A DNA stretch of 64,000 nt from Flavobacteriaceae bacterium HL-DH10 (GCA_031826515.1 CP134536.1:756001-820000); one strand, 5' to 3'; positions 8,609-17,490 are shown, numbered from the stretch's first letter. Notes: generated from the letters alone by a model not told the origin. A program made the numbers and translations.

Positions 8609-8740
8609 GCTAACAATGTATAAAAGCAATAGCGGTTCGGATGGAAACTCGAACCGTTTTTGTGTTAAATTCAGTATCTTGTTATCCGAAAGGCAGATGC
8701 ATTTTAATCCGCTACTGCCCTTATACTAACCGTCAGCATC
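8609..8740. repeat. Nested inverted-repeat element 1 (attC-like)
   Basis: The element starts with GCTAAC (8609-8614) and ends near GTCAGC. Outer arms GTATAAAAGCAATAGCGG (8618-8635) and CCGCTACTGCCCTTATAC (8709-8726) pair at 14 of 18 positions. Inside is a perfect CGGTTCG/CGAACCG hairpin (8633-8639 and 8650-8656). The layout is like elements 2 and 3, although the central sequence differs. It separates the NTF2-like gene from the gene at 8760. Confidence 0.65.
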
Positions 8741-8759
8741 AATTAACTCAAATAATATC

Positions 8760-9278
8760 ATGAAATATAAATTAAAAAATATCGCTCTAGTGGCCGAAAT
8801 ATTTGGAGGTGTTGCAATCTTTATTTCCTTAATATTTGTAGGTTTTCAGTTCAAAGAAAATACTAAAGCCACAAGGTCATCTACCGCAACTGCAACAATT
8901 TCTGCAATGGCTTCTTGGTATGCTGACATTGGCAATAATCAGCAATCAAGTGAATTATTCTATAAATTTTTGGCAACCCCAGATTCTATACCTAAAAAAC
9001 AAAGAATTCAAGCAATTTATAATTTACATTCTATGTTTTTGATTTTTCAAAACAGCTACTTTCTTGTAAAAGAAGGAACTCTTGATGCTAGTATTCAAGA
9101 GTCGCTAACCGTTGTTATTACAGGAGTTAAAAATCAACCAGGAATGCTATATTATTGGCAAACAAGAAAATCAATATTTTTTGAAGAATTTCGATCCTAT
9201 GTTGATGAAATACTCCAATCATCTGATCACGTTTCCGAAGGCATCTATGAAGCGATTGAAGAGAAGAAAACTGAATAA
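8760..9278 (+). CDS. Membrane-anchored protein of unknown function
   Basis: 172 residues. One membrane helix at about 8-28 (IALVAEIFGGVAIFISLIFVGFQF) is followed by the basic/polar stretch KENTKATRSST, then a helical domain. It resembles a widespread group of short bacterial proteins with a helix plus Q-x-x-x-NT-x-A motif, but I cannot name a characterised function. The gene lies alone between nested inverted-repeat elements 1 and 2, consistent with being cargo of a cassette-like unit. Confidence 0.7.
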   Translation: MKYKLKNIALVAEIFGGVAIFISLIFVGFQFKENTKATRSSTATATISAMASWYADIGNNQQSSELFYKFLATPDSIPKKQRIQAIYNLHSMFLIFQNSYFLVKEGTLDASIQESLTVVITGVKNQPGMLYYWQTRKSIFFEEFRSYVDEILQSSDHVSEGIYEAIEEKKTE

Positions 9279-9295
9279 AAAGAATGAAACTTGAT

Positions 9296-9427
9296 GCTTA
9301 CACCGTATAAAAAAAAGTGCTAGTTTTAGCTAAACCAAAGTTAGTTGCTCGTTTGTTAGCTTCTGATTTTCCTTCGGAAAATCCTCGCACACAAACACGC
9401 AACTTTCATTATACATAAACGCTGTGC
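9296..9427. repeat. Nested inverted-repeat element 2 (attC-like)
   Basis: There are three nested arm pairs: GTATAA (9305-9310) with TTATAC (9409-9414); an 18-nt arm AGTTGC...TTAGC (9343-9360) with GCACACAAACACGCAACT (9387-9404); and a perfect GATTTTCC-TTC-GGAAAATC hairpin (9365-9383). The block 9344-9421 matches element 3 (10260-10337) at 75 of 78 positions. It lies between the genes at 8760 and 9452. Confidence 0.85.
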
Positions 9428-9451
9428 TACATTATGACCAACCCATAACCG

Positions 9452-10201
9452 ATGATAAAATTCTTTAGAAAAATTAGACAAGACTTACTTTCAAAAGGAA
9501 AAACTGGAAAGTATTTGAAATACGCCATTGGAGAAATTATACTTGTGGTCATTGGGATTTTAATTGCTCTACAGATTAATACTTGGAATGAAAACAAAAA
9601 ACTAGATGTAATAAGGCATCAATATTATGGACAACTACTAGACGAATTTAAAGAAGATACTAATTATTGCAATAGCATCATTTCAATATACAACGCCAAT
9701 ATTTTAAAATACAACAATTATAGAAAAAGCTACAAAACGCCTAACTTAACAGTTGAAGAAGTTGCGCAAAATCTATTAAAATTAGATTTTAGTTATAAAA
9801 ATATTCTTTTTCACACAAGCACTATTCAATCTCTTGAAAGTACTGGAGATATTAAATTAATTCCTCCAGTGATTCGAAACAAAATATTAAATTTAAAACG
9901 AGATAAAGACAGACGCGTTGAAGTTAACAAAGAACTCATTACAGAATATAAAGAAAGATATAGATTGGCTTCTTTACTTATGGGTGAAGATTTATTCTTT
10001 TTATTAAAAAATCAAGATGAATTAAAAAAGCAGATTTTTAGTGACAATATTAATTCTTCAAAAGAAATAATTAAATCCTTAGCAGCAGCTCAATTCACAA
10101 AAAACCATAATGAAAAATTAATTGTAATGGCATTTAAAGAATTAATAAGTGAAATGAAAAATATTGAAAATCTTATTAATGATGAACTCGATAATAAATA
10201 A
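9452..10201 (+). CDS. DUF6090 family membrane protein
   Basis: 249 residues. The N-terminus MIKFFRKIRQDLLSKGK followed by a single helix (YAIGEIILVVIGILIALQINTWNE, about 25-45) is the hallmark of the Bacteroidota DUF6090 family. The rest is a charged helical domain, likely periplasmic. Function is unknown. The gene stands alone between elements 2 and 3, the best-conserved repeat pair here, so it is the clearest candidate for a single-gene mobile cassette. Confidence 0.85.
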   Translation: MIKFFRKIRQDLLSKGKTGKYLKYAIGEIILVVIGILIALQINTWNENKKLDVIRHQYYGQLLDEFKEDTNYCNSIISIYNANILKYNNYRKSYKTPNLTVEEVAQNLLKLDFSYKNILFHTSTIQSLESTGDIKLIPPVIRNKILNLKRDKDRRVEVNKELITEYKERYRLASLLMGEDLFFLLKNQDELKKQIFSDNINSSKEIIKSLAAAQFTKNHNEKLIVMAFKELISEMKNIENLINDELDNK

Positions 10202-10212
10202 TAAAACGAATT

Positions 10213-10342
10213 GCCAAAATAGTATATAAAAATTGCTAGTTTTAACTAAACCAATGTGAGTTGCTCGTTTGCTAGCTTCTGATTTTCCTTCGGAAAATCC
10301 TCGCACACAAACAAGCAACTTTCCTTATACATAAACGTTAGC
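10213..10342. repeat. Nested inverted-repeat element 3 (attC-like)
   Basis: It shares the architecture of element 2: a GTATAT/TTATAC outer pair, 18-nt middle arms at 10259-10276 and 10303-10320, and a GATTTTCC-TTC-GGAAAATC hairpin at 10281-10299. The right end reads ATAAACGTTAGC (GTTAGC at 10337-10342), the reverse complement of the GCTAAC that opens element 1. Only 10 nt separate it from the downstream start codon. Confidence 0.85.
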
Positions 10343-10352
10343 AGTAATTAAA

Positions 10353-10886
10353 ATGACAAAAAAAGAACAAATATTATCAATCGAAACGATATATATTGCA
10401 GGTGGCTGCCTTTGGGGCGTACAAGAGTTCTTAAAACACCTACCTGGGGTCCTTGAGACCCAAGCCGGCAGAGCTAATGGCTTTACAAAATCCACTAAAA
10501 CAGCCTATGATGGCTATGCAGAATGTGTCAAAACAGCTTTTGACTCTAAGATTGTTTCAATTGAAGATTTAATTCATTACTTTTTAGAAATCATTGACCC
10601 TTATAGTATCAACCAACAAGGAAACGATATAGGAGAGAAATATCGAACAGGCATCTACAGCGATAACCAAAATCATCTGTTAAAGGCAAAAAATTGCATT
10701 AAGAAAGTAGAACAGACACTAAACCATAAAAATAAAACAATAAAAAAAATAGCTATTGAAGTACTTCCTTTAACAAATTTCATACCTAGTGATGCAGAAC
10801 ATCAAGATAGATTAACCTTACACCCCAATGACTACTCTAATTGCCATATTCCTTTAGACTTATTGCATAAGTATAAAAAAAAATAA
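10353..10886 (+). CDS. MsrA-like peptide methionine sulfoxide reductase, cytosolic
   Basis: A 177-residue MsrA-family protein without signal peptide. The catalytic motif appears as GGCLWGVQEF (Cys about residue 19). The QQGNDIGEKYRTGIY block is clear, the acidic AEHQDR and LHPNDYSNC segments replace the usual DYHQ and LNPN region. It is more diverged from standard MsrA than the lipoprotein copy at 5802, so substrate preference may differ. It directly follows inverted-repeat element 3 and may be the last cargo of that array. Confidence 0.85.
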   Translation: MTKKEQILSIETIYIAGGCLWGVQEFLKHLPGVLETQAGRANGFTKSTKTAYDGYAECVKTAFDSKIVSIEDLIHYFLEIIDPYSINQQGNDIGEKYRTGIYSDNQNHLLKAKNCIKKVEQTLNHKNKTIKKIAIEVLPLTNFIPSDAEHQDRLTLHPNDYSNCHIPLDLLHKYKKK

Positions 10887-10958
10887 TAACTAATATTTAG
10901 CTAGATGGCTAGAATTTTGTCAAGACTGTAATTTAAACTAAGAATAGAAAAACCAATC

Positions 10959-11864
10959 TTAATTAGCCTTTACATTTCTAATTAACAAAGACTTAGATAT
11001 TCCTTTATTTCTTTTACTTATGTATTCATTAAGCGCAAGGGAAGCGAAAATAAGACTACCACCAATTAAAATCTTCTTAATATCTGCCTCTTTATTCCAT
11101 ATAAGAAGGTTGACAATTAATCCTACTGGAATTAATGCATTGTTCATAATCGCTAACGAGCCTGTATTTACCTTAACAACACCTTGGTTCCAAAAAAAAT
11201 AACCAGCACCTGAAGCCACAGCTCCCAAGTATAATAGTATTCCCCACTGTACTGGTGTGGTTGGCATCTTTTCTGTTGAGCCAAAAATGAAAAAAGCAAT
11301 TAGCGACACTATAAACGCACCAATAAAAAACAATCCAAAAATAGTGTGCTTTGGTGTACTTTCTAATTCAGGTATAGATTTTAATAAATACTTGTAAGCA
11401 ACTTGACCAACAGCAAAGCAAAAGTTGGCACTTTGCGTGATCAAAAAACCTAAAAATACATTTTCACTAATGCTTGAGTATTGAATATAAACAGCTCCTA
11501 GAACAGCGATTAAAGCAGTAAGTAAGTGTCCTTTATGAAATTGCTTACTTAAAATATCATTTAATAAAGTAATGTAAATTGGTGTAAATACACTAAAAAG
11601 TAACACTTCAGGCACAGTAAGAAACCTAAACGATTGAAAGTAAAAACAATACATCAAACCCAATTGAACCGCACCAATTGAGGTAAGTCTGTAAATTGTT
11701 TCTGCTTTAATTTTATTAAGCCTTAAAAAAGGCAAAAAAATCAATGTAGCGATACCTATACGCATCAATACCGAAAACCATGCATCAACATACCCAGAAA
11801 GATATACACCAATTAAGCTAAACGAAAAAGCCCAGATAATAGTAACGCCAAACAAATACTTCAT
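10959..11864 (-). CDS. EamA/DMT family transporter
   Basis: A 301-residue inner-membrane protein with about ten hydrophobic helices in two EamA-type halves. The first half begins at the N-terminus (FGVTIIWAFSFSLIGVYLSG) and the second half contains WGILLYLGAVASGAGYFFWNQGVVKV. These are features of drug/metabolite exporters. The substrate cannot be deduced. The gene is monocistronic on the minus strand, with a 650-nt gene-poor stretch upstream. Confidence 0.9.
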   Translation of the reverse strand: MKYLFGVTIIWAFSFSLIGVYLSGYVDAWFSVLMRIGIATLIFLPFLRLNKIKAETIYRLTSIGAVQLGLMYCFYFQSFRFLTVPEVLLFSVFTPIYITLLNDILSKQFHKGHLLTALIAVLGAVYIQYSSISENVFLGFLITQSANFCFAVGQVAYKYLLKSIPELESTPKHTIFGLFFIGAFIVSLIAFFIFGSTEKMPTTPVQWGILLYLGAVASGAGYFFWNQGVVKVNTGSLAIMNNALIPVGLIVNLLIWNKEADIKKILIGGSLIFASLALNEYISKRNKGISKSLLIRNVKAN

Positions 11865-12515
11865 AAATAAATCCTTAATCTAAAAATGAGGTCAAATTGT
11901 ACACAAACCTCTTATCCATTTAACTAAAATATAAGAATTCTTATTCAATATTCCCGTTATGTTCATTCTCAACAATGTCCATAACGCAGCCAAGACTATA
12001 TATATTATTATTCATCAGCCATGATTACTAAAAACCAATAAATTAATAACACAACACTAAAAACAAAAAATATTTACTTAAAAACTAATATAAAAATTTA
12101 TCTAAATTAAAGACAATGAATTTTAATTAATACTTTATTTAGTTACAATTAACAAAGTTCTCAAACAAGAGTCTCTGTTGAATGAGATAATGGAACAAAG
12201 GAAAACAAAAAAATTATAAATAAAGATATCACCTTTCAAAGGTCTAATAAGTATCTTTCTAATGTTATTTATTCACATTTTTACTGGATATTTTGACCAA
12301 ATAACTAATGGTAGTAATAAAACTTGGAAAACCTATTTTACTGAAAATATAATGCCGAATTATATAGATAAAAACTACTGCCAATAACTCATAAAATTTA
12401 TGCTTAAATTTGAACTCGTACAAACGACAAACATTCAACAAACTATTTGCAACCTTCTAAAAATCTTCGATTTTCCTAACGTACAAACCTTATAAAGGCC
12501 CGTTAAGCGAACCCT
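11865..12515. other. Gene-poor stretch between transporter and methyltransferase
   Basis: No convincing gene is seen in this 651-nt AT-rich stretch. A 41-codon plus-strand frame at 12262-12387 (MLFIHIFTGYFDQ...) is too short and unmatched to call. Near the right end, an AAAATC-TTC-GATTTT hairpin is followed by CCTTATAAAGGCCCGTTAAGC. This resembles a worn copy of the inverted-repeat elements at 8.6-10.3 kb, but the similarity is weak. Confidence 0.4.
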
Positions 12516-13316
12516 CTAAAACTTAGTCGCTTTTATCTCAAAAATCAAAGGATACAATTTATCTTTTGTAACAAACATGCCATTTTCAGTTTCAATCAAA
12601 TCTGGCAAAACATTATACGGGCTTACATCATATTCATTTAAAAACTCAATATATAAACCAGCTTCGGTTAAAGCAGACACGACTTCACCCAAGCCATGAT
12701 TCCAACCATATTCCCTACTCACCATTTTAGAGTCTTGATTAGCATATGTACCTTCATATTCCTCATAAATAACATCGTCTTGCATATAGCCATATTTCAT
12801 AATTGGCTTCCCATCTAAATAATCAAACATCCAAACTATAGGATGAAATTCTGCCATGTAAAACGTGCCTCCTTTTTTCAATCGCTCTGAAATCATTTTA
12901 CCCCAAGGTTTTAAATCGGGCAACCAACCAATAACACCGTAACTTGTAAAAACAATATCGAAAGTATCCTTTATAAACTCTGAAGTATCTAAAACATTAC
13001 AACACACAAATTTAGCATCTAGTTGTAATTCATCATTTAAATTTTGTGCCAATTTAATACCTTCATCACTCAAATCTACCCCAACACACTTTGCTCCCAT
13101 CCTGCTCCAACTCAACGTATCTTGCCCAAAATGACACTGTAGATGCAATAACGATTTTCCATCTACATCTCTTAAAGCATCTAATTCATAAGGCATTAAA
13201 GATATTTTCCCGCTCTTAAAAGCTTCTAAATCATACATATCGCTTTTTGCATGTTCTTTCACCTTATTATTCCAAGTGGCTTTATTGGTTTCAAAATATT
13301 TTTTGTTCGTATCCAT
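12516..13316 (-). CDS. Class I SAM-dependent methyltransferase
   Basis: 266 residues from the ATG at 13316; a TTG two codons earlier is less likely. The Rossmann SAM-binding motif I appears as LLHLQCHFGQDTLSWSRMGA, followed by the acidic VGVDLSDEGI and the post-motif DIVFTSYGVIGWLPDL. The product is an ordinary cytosolic methyltransferase of the Methyltransf_11/25 type. The acceptor is unknown. It is divergent from the lipoprotein gene that begins 35 nt away. Confidence 0.88.
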   Translation of the reverse strand: MDTNKKYFETNKATWNNKVKEHAKSDMYDLEAFKSGKISLMPYELDALRDVDGKSLLHLQCHFGQDTLSWSRMGAKCVGVDLSDEGIKLAQNLNDELQLDAKFVCCNVLDTSEFIKDTFDIVFTSYGVIGWLPDLKPWGKMISERLKKGGTFYMAEFHPIVWMFDYLDGKPIMKYGYMQDDVIYEEYEGTYANQDSKMVSREYGWNHGLGEVVSALTEAGLYIEFLNEYDVSPYNVLPDLIETENGMFVTKDKLYPLIFEIKATKF

Positions 13317-13350
13317 CTTCAAGTTATATCTTTACTAAAAATTCTAAATT

Positions 13351-13998
13351 ATGCAAAAATTATTATTCATTATCTGTTTTACAACTCTTTGTCTTTCATG
13401 CAAACAAAAAAAAGAGCAAACAATCGTTGAACCAGAAATTTCGGTAGCTCAAAAAATAGCAAATGCGCATGGTTTTGAAAACTGGAAGCATGTTTCTGAA
13501 ATTCAATTTACATTTTTTGAGAAAAGAAACTGGACATGGAAACCCAAAACAAACGACATTACCTTAATTACAGAAACTGACACCATAAATTACAATAAAA
13601 AAACACTAGATAGTATTTCTCAAAATGCCGACAAAGCTTTTACAAACGATAAATTCTGGTTGTTAATTCCGTTTCAATTAGTTTGGGATACTGCTGCAAC
13701 AATTTCAGAGCCCATTAAAACCGAAGCACCTATAAGTAAAGTCCAAATGAATAAAATCACTTTGACATATCCTAATGAAGGTGGCTACACTCCTGGTGAT
13801 GCGTACGATATATTTTATGGCGATGATTATATTATTAAAGAATGGGCTTATAGAAAAGGCAACCAAGCAGAAGCTGGACTTGTAAATACGTTTGAAAACT
13901 ATCAAAATTTTAATGGTTTAAAAATAGCTTTAGACCATAAAAAAGAAACAAGTGATTGGAATCTTAAATTCTCAAATGTAAAAGTGATTTTAGAGTAA
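13351..13998 (+). CDS. Predicted lipoprotein of unknown function
   Basis: 215 residues with a lipoprotein signal peptide (lipobox LCLSC, Cys about 17). The mature part is aromatic-rich (ENWKHVSEIQFTFFEKRNWTWKP) and mainly beta, suggesting a soluble periplasmic or surface-anchored domain. No enzyme motif is visible. Similar proteins occur in Flavobacteriia as hypothetical lipoproteins. It ends before a bidirectional terminator shared with the CDGSH gene. Confidence 0.75.
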   Translation: MQKLLFIICFTTLCLSCKQKKEQTIVEPEISVAQKIANAHGFENWKHVSEIQFTFFEKRNWTWKPKTNDITLITETDTINYNKKTLDSISQNADKAFTNDKFWLLIPFQLVWDTAATISEPIKTEAPISKVQMNKITLTYPNEGGYTPGDAYDIFYGDDYIIKEWAYRKGNQAEAGLVNTFENYQNFNGLKIALDHKKETSDWNLKFSNVKVILE

Positions 13999-14135
13999 AC
14001 TTTGGCACGAAGATTGAAATATTATAAATGAAAAATTTATTTATTTCTAATGTAATTAAAACATACAACGTACGACTAAAACTCTATCTATATAAAGTTG
14101 TATTAAAATTTTCCGCATTTGCGCCTATATATATT

Positions 14136-14168
14136 AAAAGCGCTTCAATCAATGGTTGAAGCGCTTTT
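14136..14168. terminator. Bidirectional terminator
   Basis: AAAAGCGCTTCAA (14136-14148) pairs perfectly with TTGAAGCGCTTTT (14156-14168) around a 7-nt loop, with A/T tracts on both sides. It lies between the convergent lipoprotein and CDGSH genes. Confidence 0.9.
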
Positions 14169-14191
14169 GCTTTTTATAAGTTTATCTAAAA

Positions 14192-14611
14192 TCAGCCTTT
14201 AAAATTATGTTTAACATGTGCCCCATCACAAAAAGGCTTATTACTAGATAATCCGCATCTACAAAAAGCAGTGGTTTTATTTTTAGTTTCTGAAGATCCA
14301 TCTTTATGAGTAATACTCAATGTACCATAAACTAATAAAGGACCATTTTCTAATACTTCAACCTTAGTTTCTAAAATTTCAGCAGTTTTATCATTTCTAT
14401 TATTCATATAAAAACTTAATGCACCAGAAGGGCAAGATTTTACTTGATTTACTATAGCCTCTGTTGAGGCTGCATCCATTCTAACCCAAGGTCTAACTTT
14501 TGGTCTAAAAACCATAGGAAGACCTTTTACACATATTGCTGAATGTATACACTTTTCAGCTTCCCATACTACAGTTACTTCGCCATTTGAATACTCTTTA
14601 ATCTTAGCCAT
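14192..14611 (-). CDS. (4Fe-4S)-binding and CDGSH iron-sulfur domain protein
   Basis: 139 residues carrying two metal-cluster domains. The N-terminal half is a divergent 4Fe-4S mono-cluster domain (Fer4_19 type) with Cys in EKCIHSAIC and KSCPSGA. The C-terminal part has the CDGSH signature CRCGLSSNKPFCDGAH, whose three Cys and one His bind a 2Fe-2S cluster. It is a probable small redox or iron-sulfur carrier in the cytoplasm. Partner unknown. It is divergent from kynU. Confidence 0.92.
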   Translation of the reverse strand: MAKIKEYSNGEVTVVWEAEKCIHSAICVKGLPMVFRPKVRPWVRMDAASTEAIVNQVKSCPSGALSFYMNNRNDKTAEILETKVEVLENGPLLVYGTLSITHKDGSSETKNKTTAFCRCGLSSNKPFCDGAHVKHNFKG

Positions 14612-14695
14612 TTTTTTAAGTTTTTACTAAATATACAAAAAAAGGATATTTTGATTTAGTAGAATTTACCAATTCATTTCTAAGTTTATAATTCT

Positions 14696-14703
14696 TATTT
14701 TTG
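14696..14703 (+). promoter_or_regulatory. -7 promoter box of the kynurenine genes
   Basis: TATTTTTG fits TAnnTTTG. The longest possible kynU start (TTG at 14701) lies inside this box, so translation more likely begins at the TTG at 14728. Confidence 0.5.
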
Positions 14704-14727
14704 TTAGAAACAGAAAAACCACACACC

Positions 14728-16002
14728 TTGTCCGACTATAAATTAGGTCTAGAGTACGCTTTGCAACAAGACCAAAACGATGACTTAAAATCGTATAGAA
14801 ATCAATTTTATATTCCTAAAGATAAAAAAGGAAATGATTTGATATACATGACAGGGAACTCACTCGGTCTTCAGCCAAAATCAACAAAATATTACGTAAA
14901 CCAAGAACTTGAAGATTGGGCAAATTTAGGTGTTGAAGGGCATCTAGAAGCTAAAAATCCATGGCTGTCTTATCATGAGTTTTTAACAGAAAGCATGGCA
15001 AAAGTTGTTGGAGCTAAACCCATTGAAGTTGTTGTAATGAATACACTTACAGCAAATTTACATTTTATGATGGTATCATTTTACCAACCAACCAAAGCAC
15101 GCTATAAAATATTGATTGAAAGTGATGCGTTTCCATCTGACAAGTATGCTGTTGAATCTCAATTACGCCATCATGGGTTTGATGATAAAGCAGGATTAAT
15201 TTTATGGAAACCTAGAAAGGACGAAGAATTATTAAATTACGCCGATTTAGAAGCTATTTTAGAAGCACAAGGCGACGAAATAGCGCTAATTATGATTGGT
15301 GGTGTAAACTATTACACAGGACAATATTTCGATTTAAAACGCATTACCAAACTTGGGCATAAACATGGCTGTAATGTTGGGTTTGATTGTGCACATGGCG
15401 CTGGTAATGTGGCACTAGATTTACACGATTCTGGAGCTGACTTTGCCGTTTGGTGCACATACAAATACCTAAATTCGGGTCCAGGAAGTTTAGCAGGTTG
15501 TTTTGTACATGAACGACACGCTTACAATAAAAAACTCAACCGATTTACAGGTTGGTGGAGCCACAACAAACAAACCCGTTTTAACATGCGTGATGAATTT
15601 GATCAATTGCCTGGTGCCGAAGGCTGGCAATTGAGTAATCCACCCATATTATCAATGGCTGCTATTAAAGCTTCTTTAGATATGTTTAACGATGTTGGTT
15701 TTGAAAACCTTATTGAAAAATCTAAAAAGCTAACTGGCTATTTCGAATTTCTTTTAAAACAATTAGGAAAAGATACTATTAGAATTATCACACCTAGTAA
15801 CCCTGAAGAACGCGGTTGCCAGCTATCTATTCAAGTAAAAAATGCAGATAAAACATTGCATGATAAATTAACAGAAGTTGGTGTTATTAGCGACTGGAGA
15901 GAACCCGATGTGATACGCTGTGCGCCAACACCATTTTATAATTCGTTTGAGGATGTGTATCGATTGGTTGAAAAATTAAAAAATATATTAAGCCCATCCT
16001 AA
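14728..16002 (+). CDS. kynU: Kynureninase
   Basis: Kynureninase cleaves kynurenine or 3-hydroxykynurenine to (3-hydroxy)anthranilate and alanine, using PLP. Family landmarks are YMTGNSLGLQPKS near the N-terminus, IGGVNYYTGQ, DCAHGAGNV and WCTYKYLNSGPGS, whose Lys forms the PLP aldimine. The C-terminal DWREPDVIRCAPTP is typical. No ATG precedes the conserved region. TTG 14728 gives about 424 residues, a normal length, and lies downstream of the promoter box; TTG 14701 is the longer alternative. kmo follows after 45 nt. Confidence 0.93.
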   Translation: MSDYKLGLEYALQQDQNDDLKSYRNQFYIPKDKKGNDLIYMTGNSLGLQPKSTKYYVNQELEDWANLGVEGHLEAKNPWLSYHEFLTESMAKVVGAKPIEVVVMNTLTANLHFMMVSFYQPTKARYKILIESDAFPSDKYAVESQLRHHGFDDKAGLILWKPRKDEELLNYADLEAILEAQGDEIALIMIGGVNYYTGQYFDLKRITKLGHKHGCNVGFDCAHGAGNVALDLHDSGADFAVWCTYKYLNSGPGSLAGCFVHERHAYNKKLNRFTGWWSHNKQTRFNMRDEFDQLPGAEGWQLSNPPILSMAAIKASLDMFNDVGFENLIEKSKKLTGYFEFLLKQLGKDTIRIITPSNPEERGCQLSIQVKNADKTLHDKLTEVGVISDWREPDVIRCAPTPFYNSFEDVYRLVEKLKNILSPS

Positions 16003-16047
16003 CCTTCTCAAAGGGAAGAAACTAAGATAGATTCACTTGCAAAAAAT

Positions 16048-17490
16048 ATGGAAAAACAAACTAAAAAAGTCCTTTCCTTTGGAAAGGATTTAGGAAAGGC
16101 TCACCAAAACATACTCATTATAGGGGCAGGACTTTGTGGAAGCCTACTCGCTTTACGTTTAGGGCAACGTGGATACAATGTATCTGTTTACGAAATGCGC
16201 CCCGATTTGCGTAAAGTAGATATTAGCGCAGGACGTTCTATAAATTTAGCATTTTCTAATCGTGGCAATAAAGCCATGAAACTGGTTGGCATTGAAGATA
16301 AAGTAAAAGCACTCTGTATTCCCATGAACGGTCGTATGATTCATGATAAAAAAGGCAATACGTCCTTATCAAATTATAGCGGACAAGATTATGAATACAT
16401 TAATTCTATTGCTCGTGGTGATCTTAACGCATTGTTATTAGATGAAGCTGAAAAACATGAAAACGTCAATATCTATTTCAATAAAAAATGCAAATCGGTT
16501 GATTTTGAAAAAACAACAGCTCTATTTCAAGATTACCAAACCAAACATGAATTTATTGAAGATGCCGATGTTATTATTGCTACGGATGGAGCAGGCTCTG
16601 CTATGCGGAAGAGCTACTATTTAGGCAAGAAATTCTTATTCAGCTTTTCGCAAGACTATTTAACACACGGTTATAAAGAACTCAGTATTTTACCAAAAGC
16701 AAATGGTGATTATAAAGCTTATAAAAACGCGCTTCATATTTGGCCTCGTGGATCTTTTATGCTTATCGCTTTACCAAATTTAGATGGAAGCTTTACGGTG
16801 ACACTCTTTTTGAGTTATGATGAAGGCGAATACAATTTTAACAACCTAACTACAGAAGTTCTTGTTCTAGAATTTTTTCAAAAAGAATTTCCAGATGCTT
16901 TAGCAATAATGCCAAACTTAATTGACGATTTCTTTAAAAATCCCACCGCTCCATTAGGAACTATAAAATGTTCGCCTTGGCATTATAAAGGAAATACGCT
17001 TTTAATGGGAGACGCCGCTCATGCTATTGTACCTTTTTACGGACAAGGCATGAATGCTTCGTTTGAAGATGTTGTTGAGTTTGACAACGTATTAGACCAA
17101 AACCTTGAAAGCTGGGAAGCAACTTTTACAGCATATGAAAGAGCTCGAAAAAAAGATACCGATGCTATTGCCGATTTAGCTATTGACAATTTTCATGAAA
17201 TGAAAGACCACGTAGTACATCCTGTTTTTCAAGAAAAACGCAAGTTAGAAATGGCTTTAGAAAAAGAATTTCCTAAGGAATATGCCTCAAAATATTCGCT
17301 AGTAACTTTTAATGAAGATATAGGCTACCAAGAAGCCATGCTAAAAGGTCGGGCACAAGACAAGGCTATTTTAAATCTATTATCAGATAAATTAATAACA
17401 GTAGATGGTGATTTAAAAACAACATTAGAAAAAATAAAACAAGAAACAAATGCTATTTTAGAAGATGATAGAATTGCTGGATTGAAATAA
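16048..17490 (+). CDS. kmo: Kynurenine 3-monooxygenase
   Basis: A 480-residue FAD-dependent aromatic hydroxylase that converts kynurenine to 3-hydroxykynurenine with NADPH and oxygen. The dinucleotide motif IGAGLCGSLLALRLGQRG lies at about 25-42, followed by the KMO-type AGRSINLAFSNRG segment. The second FAD motif GDAAHAIVPFYGQGMNASFED is near 325. The C-terminal tail may associate with the membrane, as in other KMOs. It is second in the kynurenine run, with a 417-nt repeat-bearing gap before the dioxygenase. Confidence 0.95.
   Translation: MEKQTKKVLSFGKDLGKAHQNILIIGAGLCGSLLALRLGQRGYNVSVYEMRPDLRKVDISAGRSINLAFSNRGNKAMKLVGIEDKVKALCIPMNGRMIHDKKGNTSLSNYSGQDYEYINSIARGDLNALLLDEAEKHENVNIYFNKKCKSVDFEKTTALFQDYQTKHEFIEDADVIIATDGAGSAMRKSYYLGKKFLFSFSQDYLTHGYKELSILPKANGDYKAYKNALHIWPRGSFMLIALPNLDGSFTVTLFLSYDEGEYNFNNLTTEVLVLEFFQKEFPDALAIMPNLIDDFFKNPTAPLGTIKCSPWHYKGNTLLMGDAAHAIVPFYGQGMNASFEDVVEFDNVLDQNLESWEATFTAYERARKKDTDAIADLAIDNFHEMKDHVVHPVFQEKRKLEMALEKEFPKEYASKYSLVTFNEDIGYQEAMLKGRAQDKAILNLLSDKLITVDGDLKTTLEKIKQETNAILEDDRIAGLK

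Noticed and set aside
9112-9294. 60-codon frame overlapping the end of the gene at 8760
   Set aside because: Out-of-frame shadow of the longer membrane-protein gene, with low-complexity composition.
12220-12387. Fragment of a membrane protein gene (GLISIFLMLFIHIFTGYFDQ...)
   Set aside because: No start with context, short, and no family recognised; kept only as part of the gene-poor stretch.
14028-14159. 43-codon plus-strand frame between the lipoprotein and CDGSH genes
   Set aside because: Its end runs into the stem of a strong bidirectional terminator and it matches nothing recognised; chance frame in AT-rich DNA.
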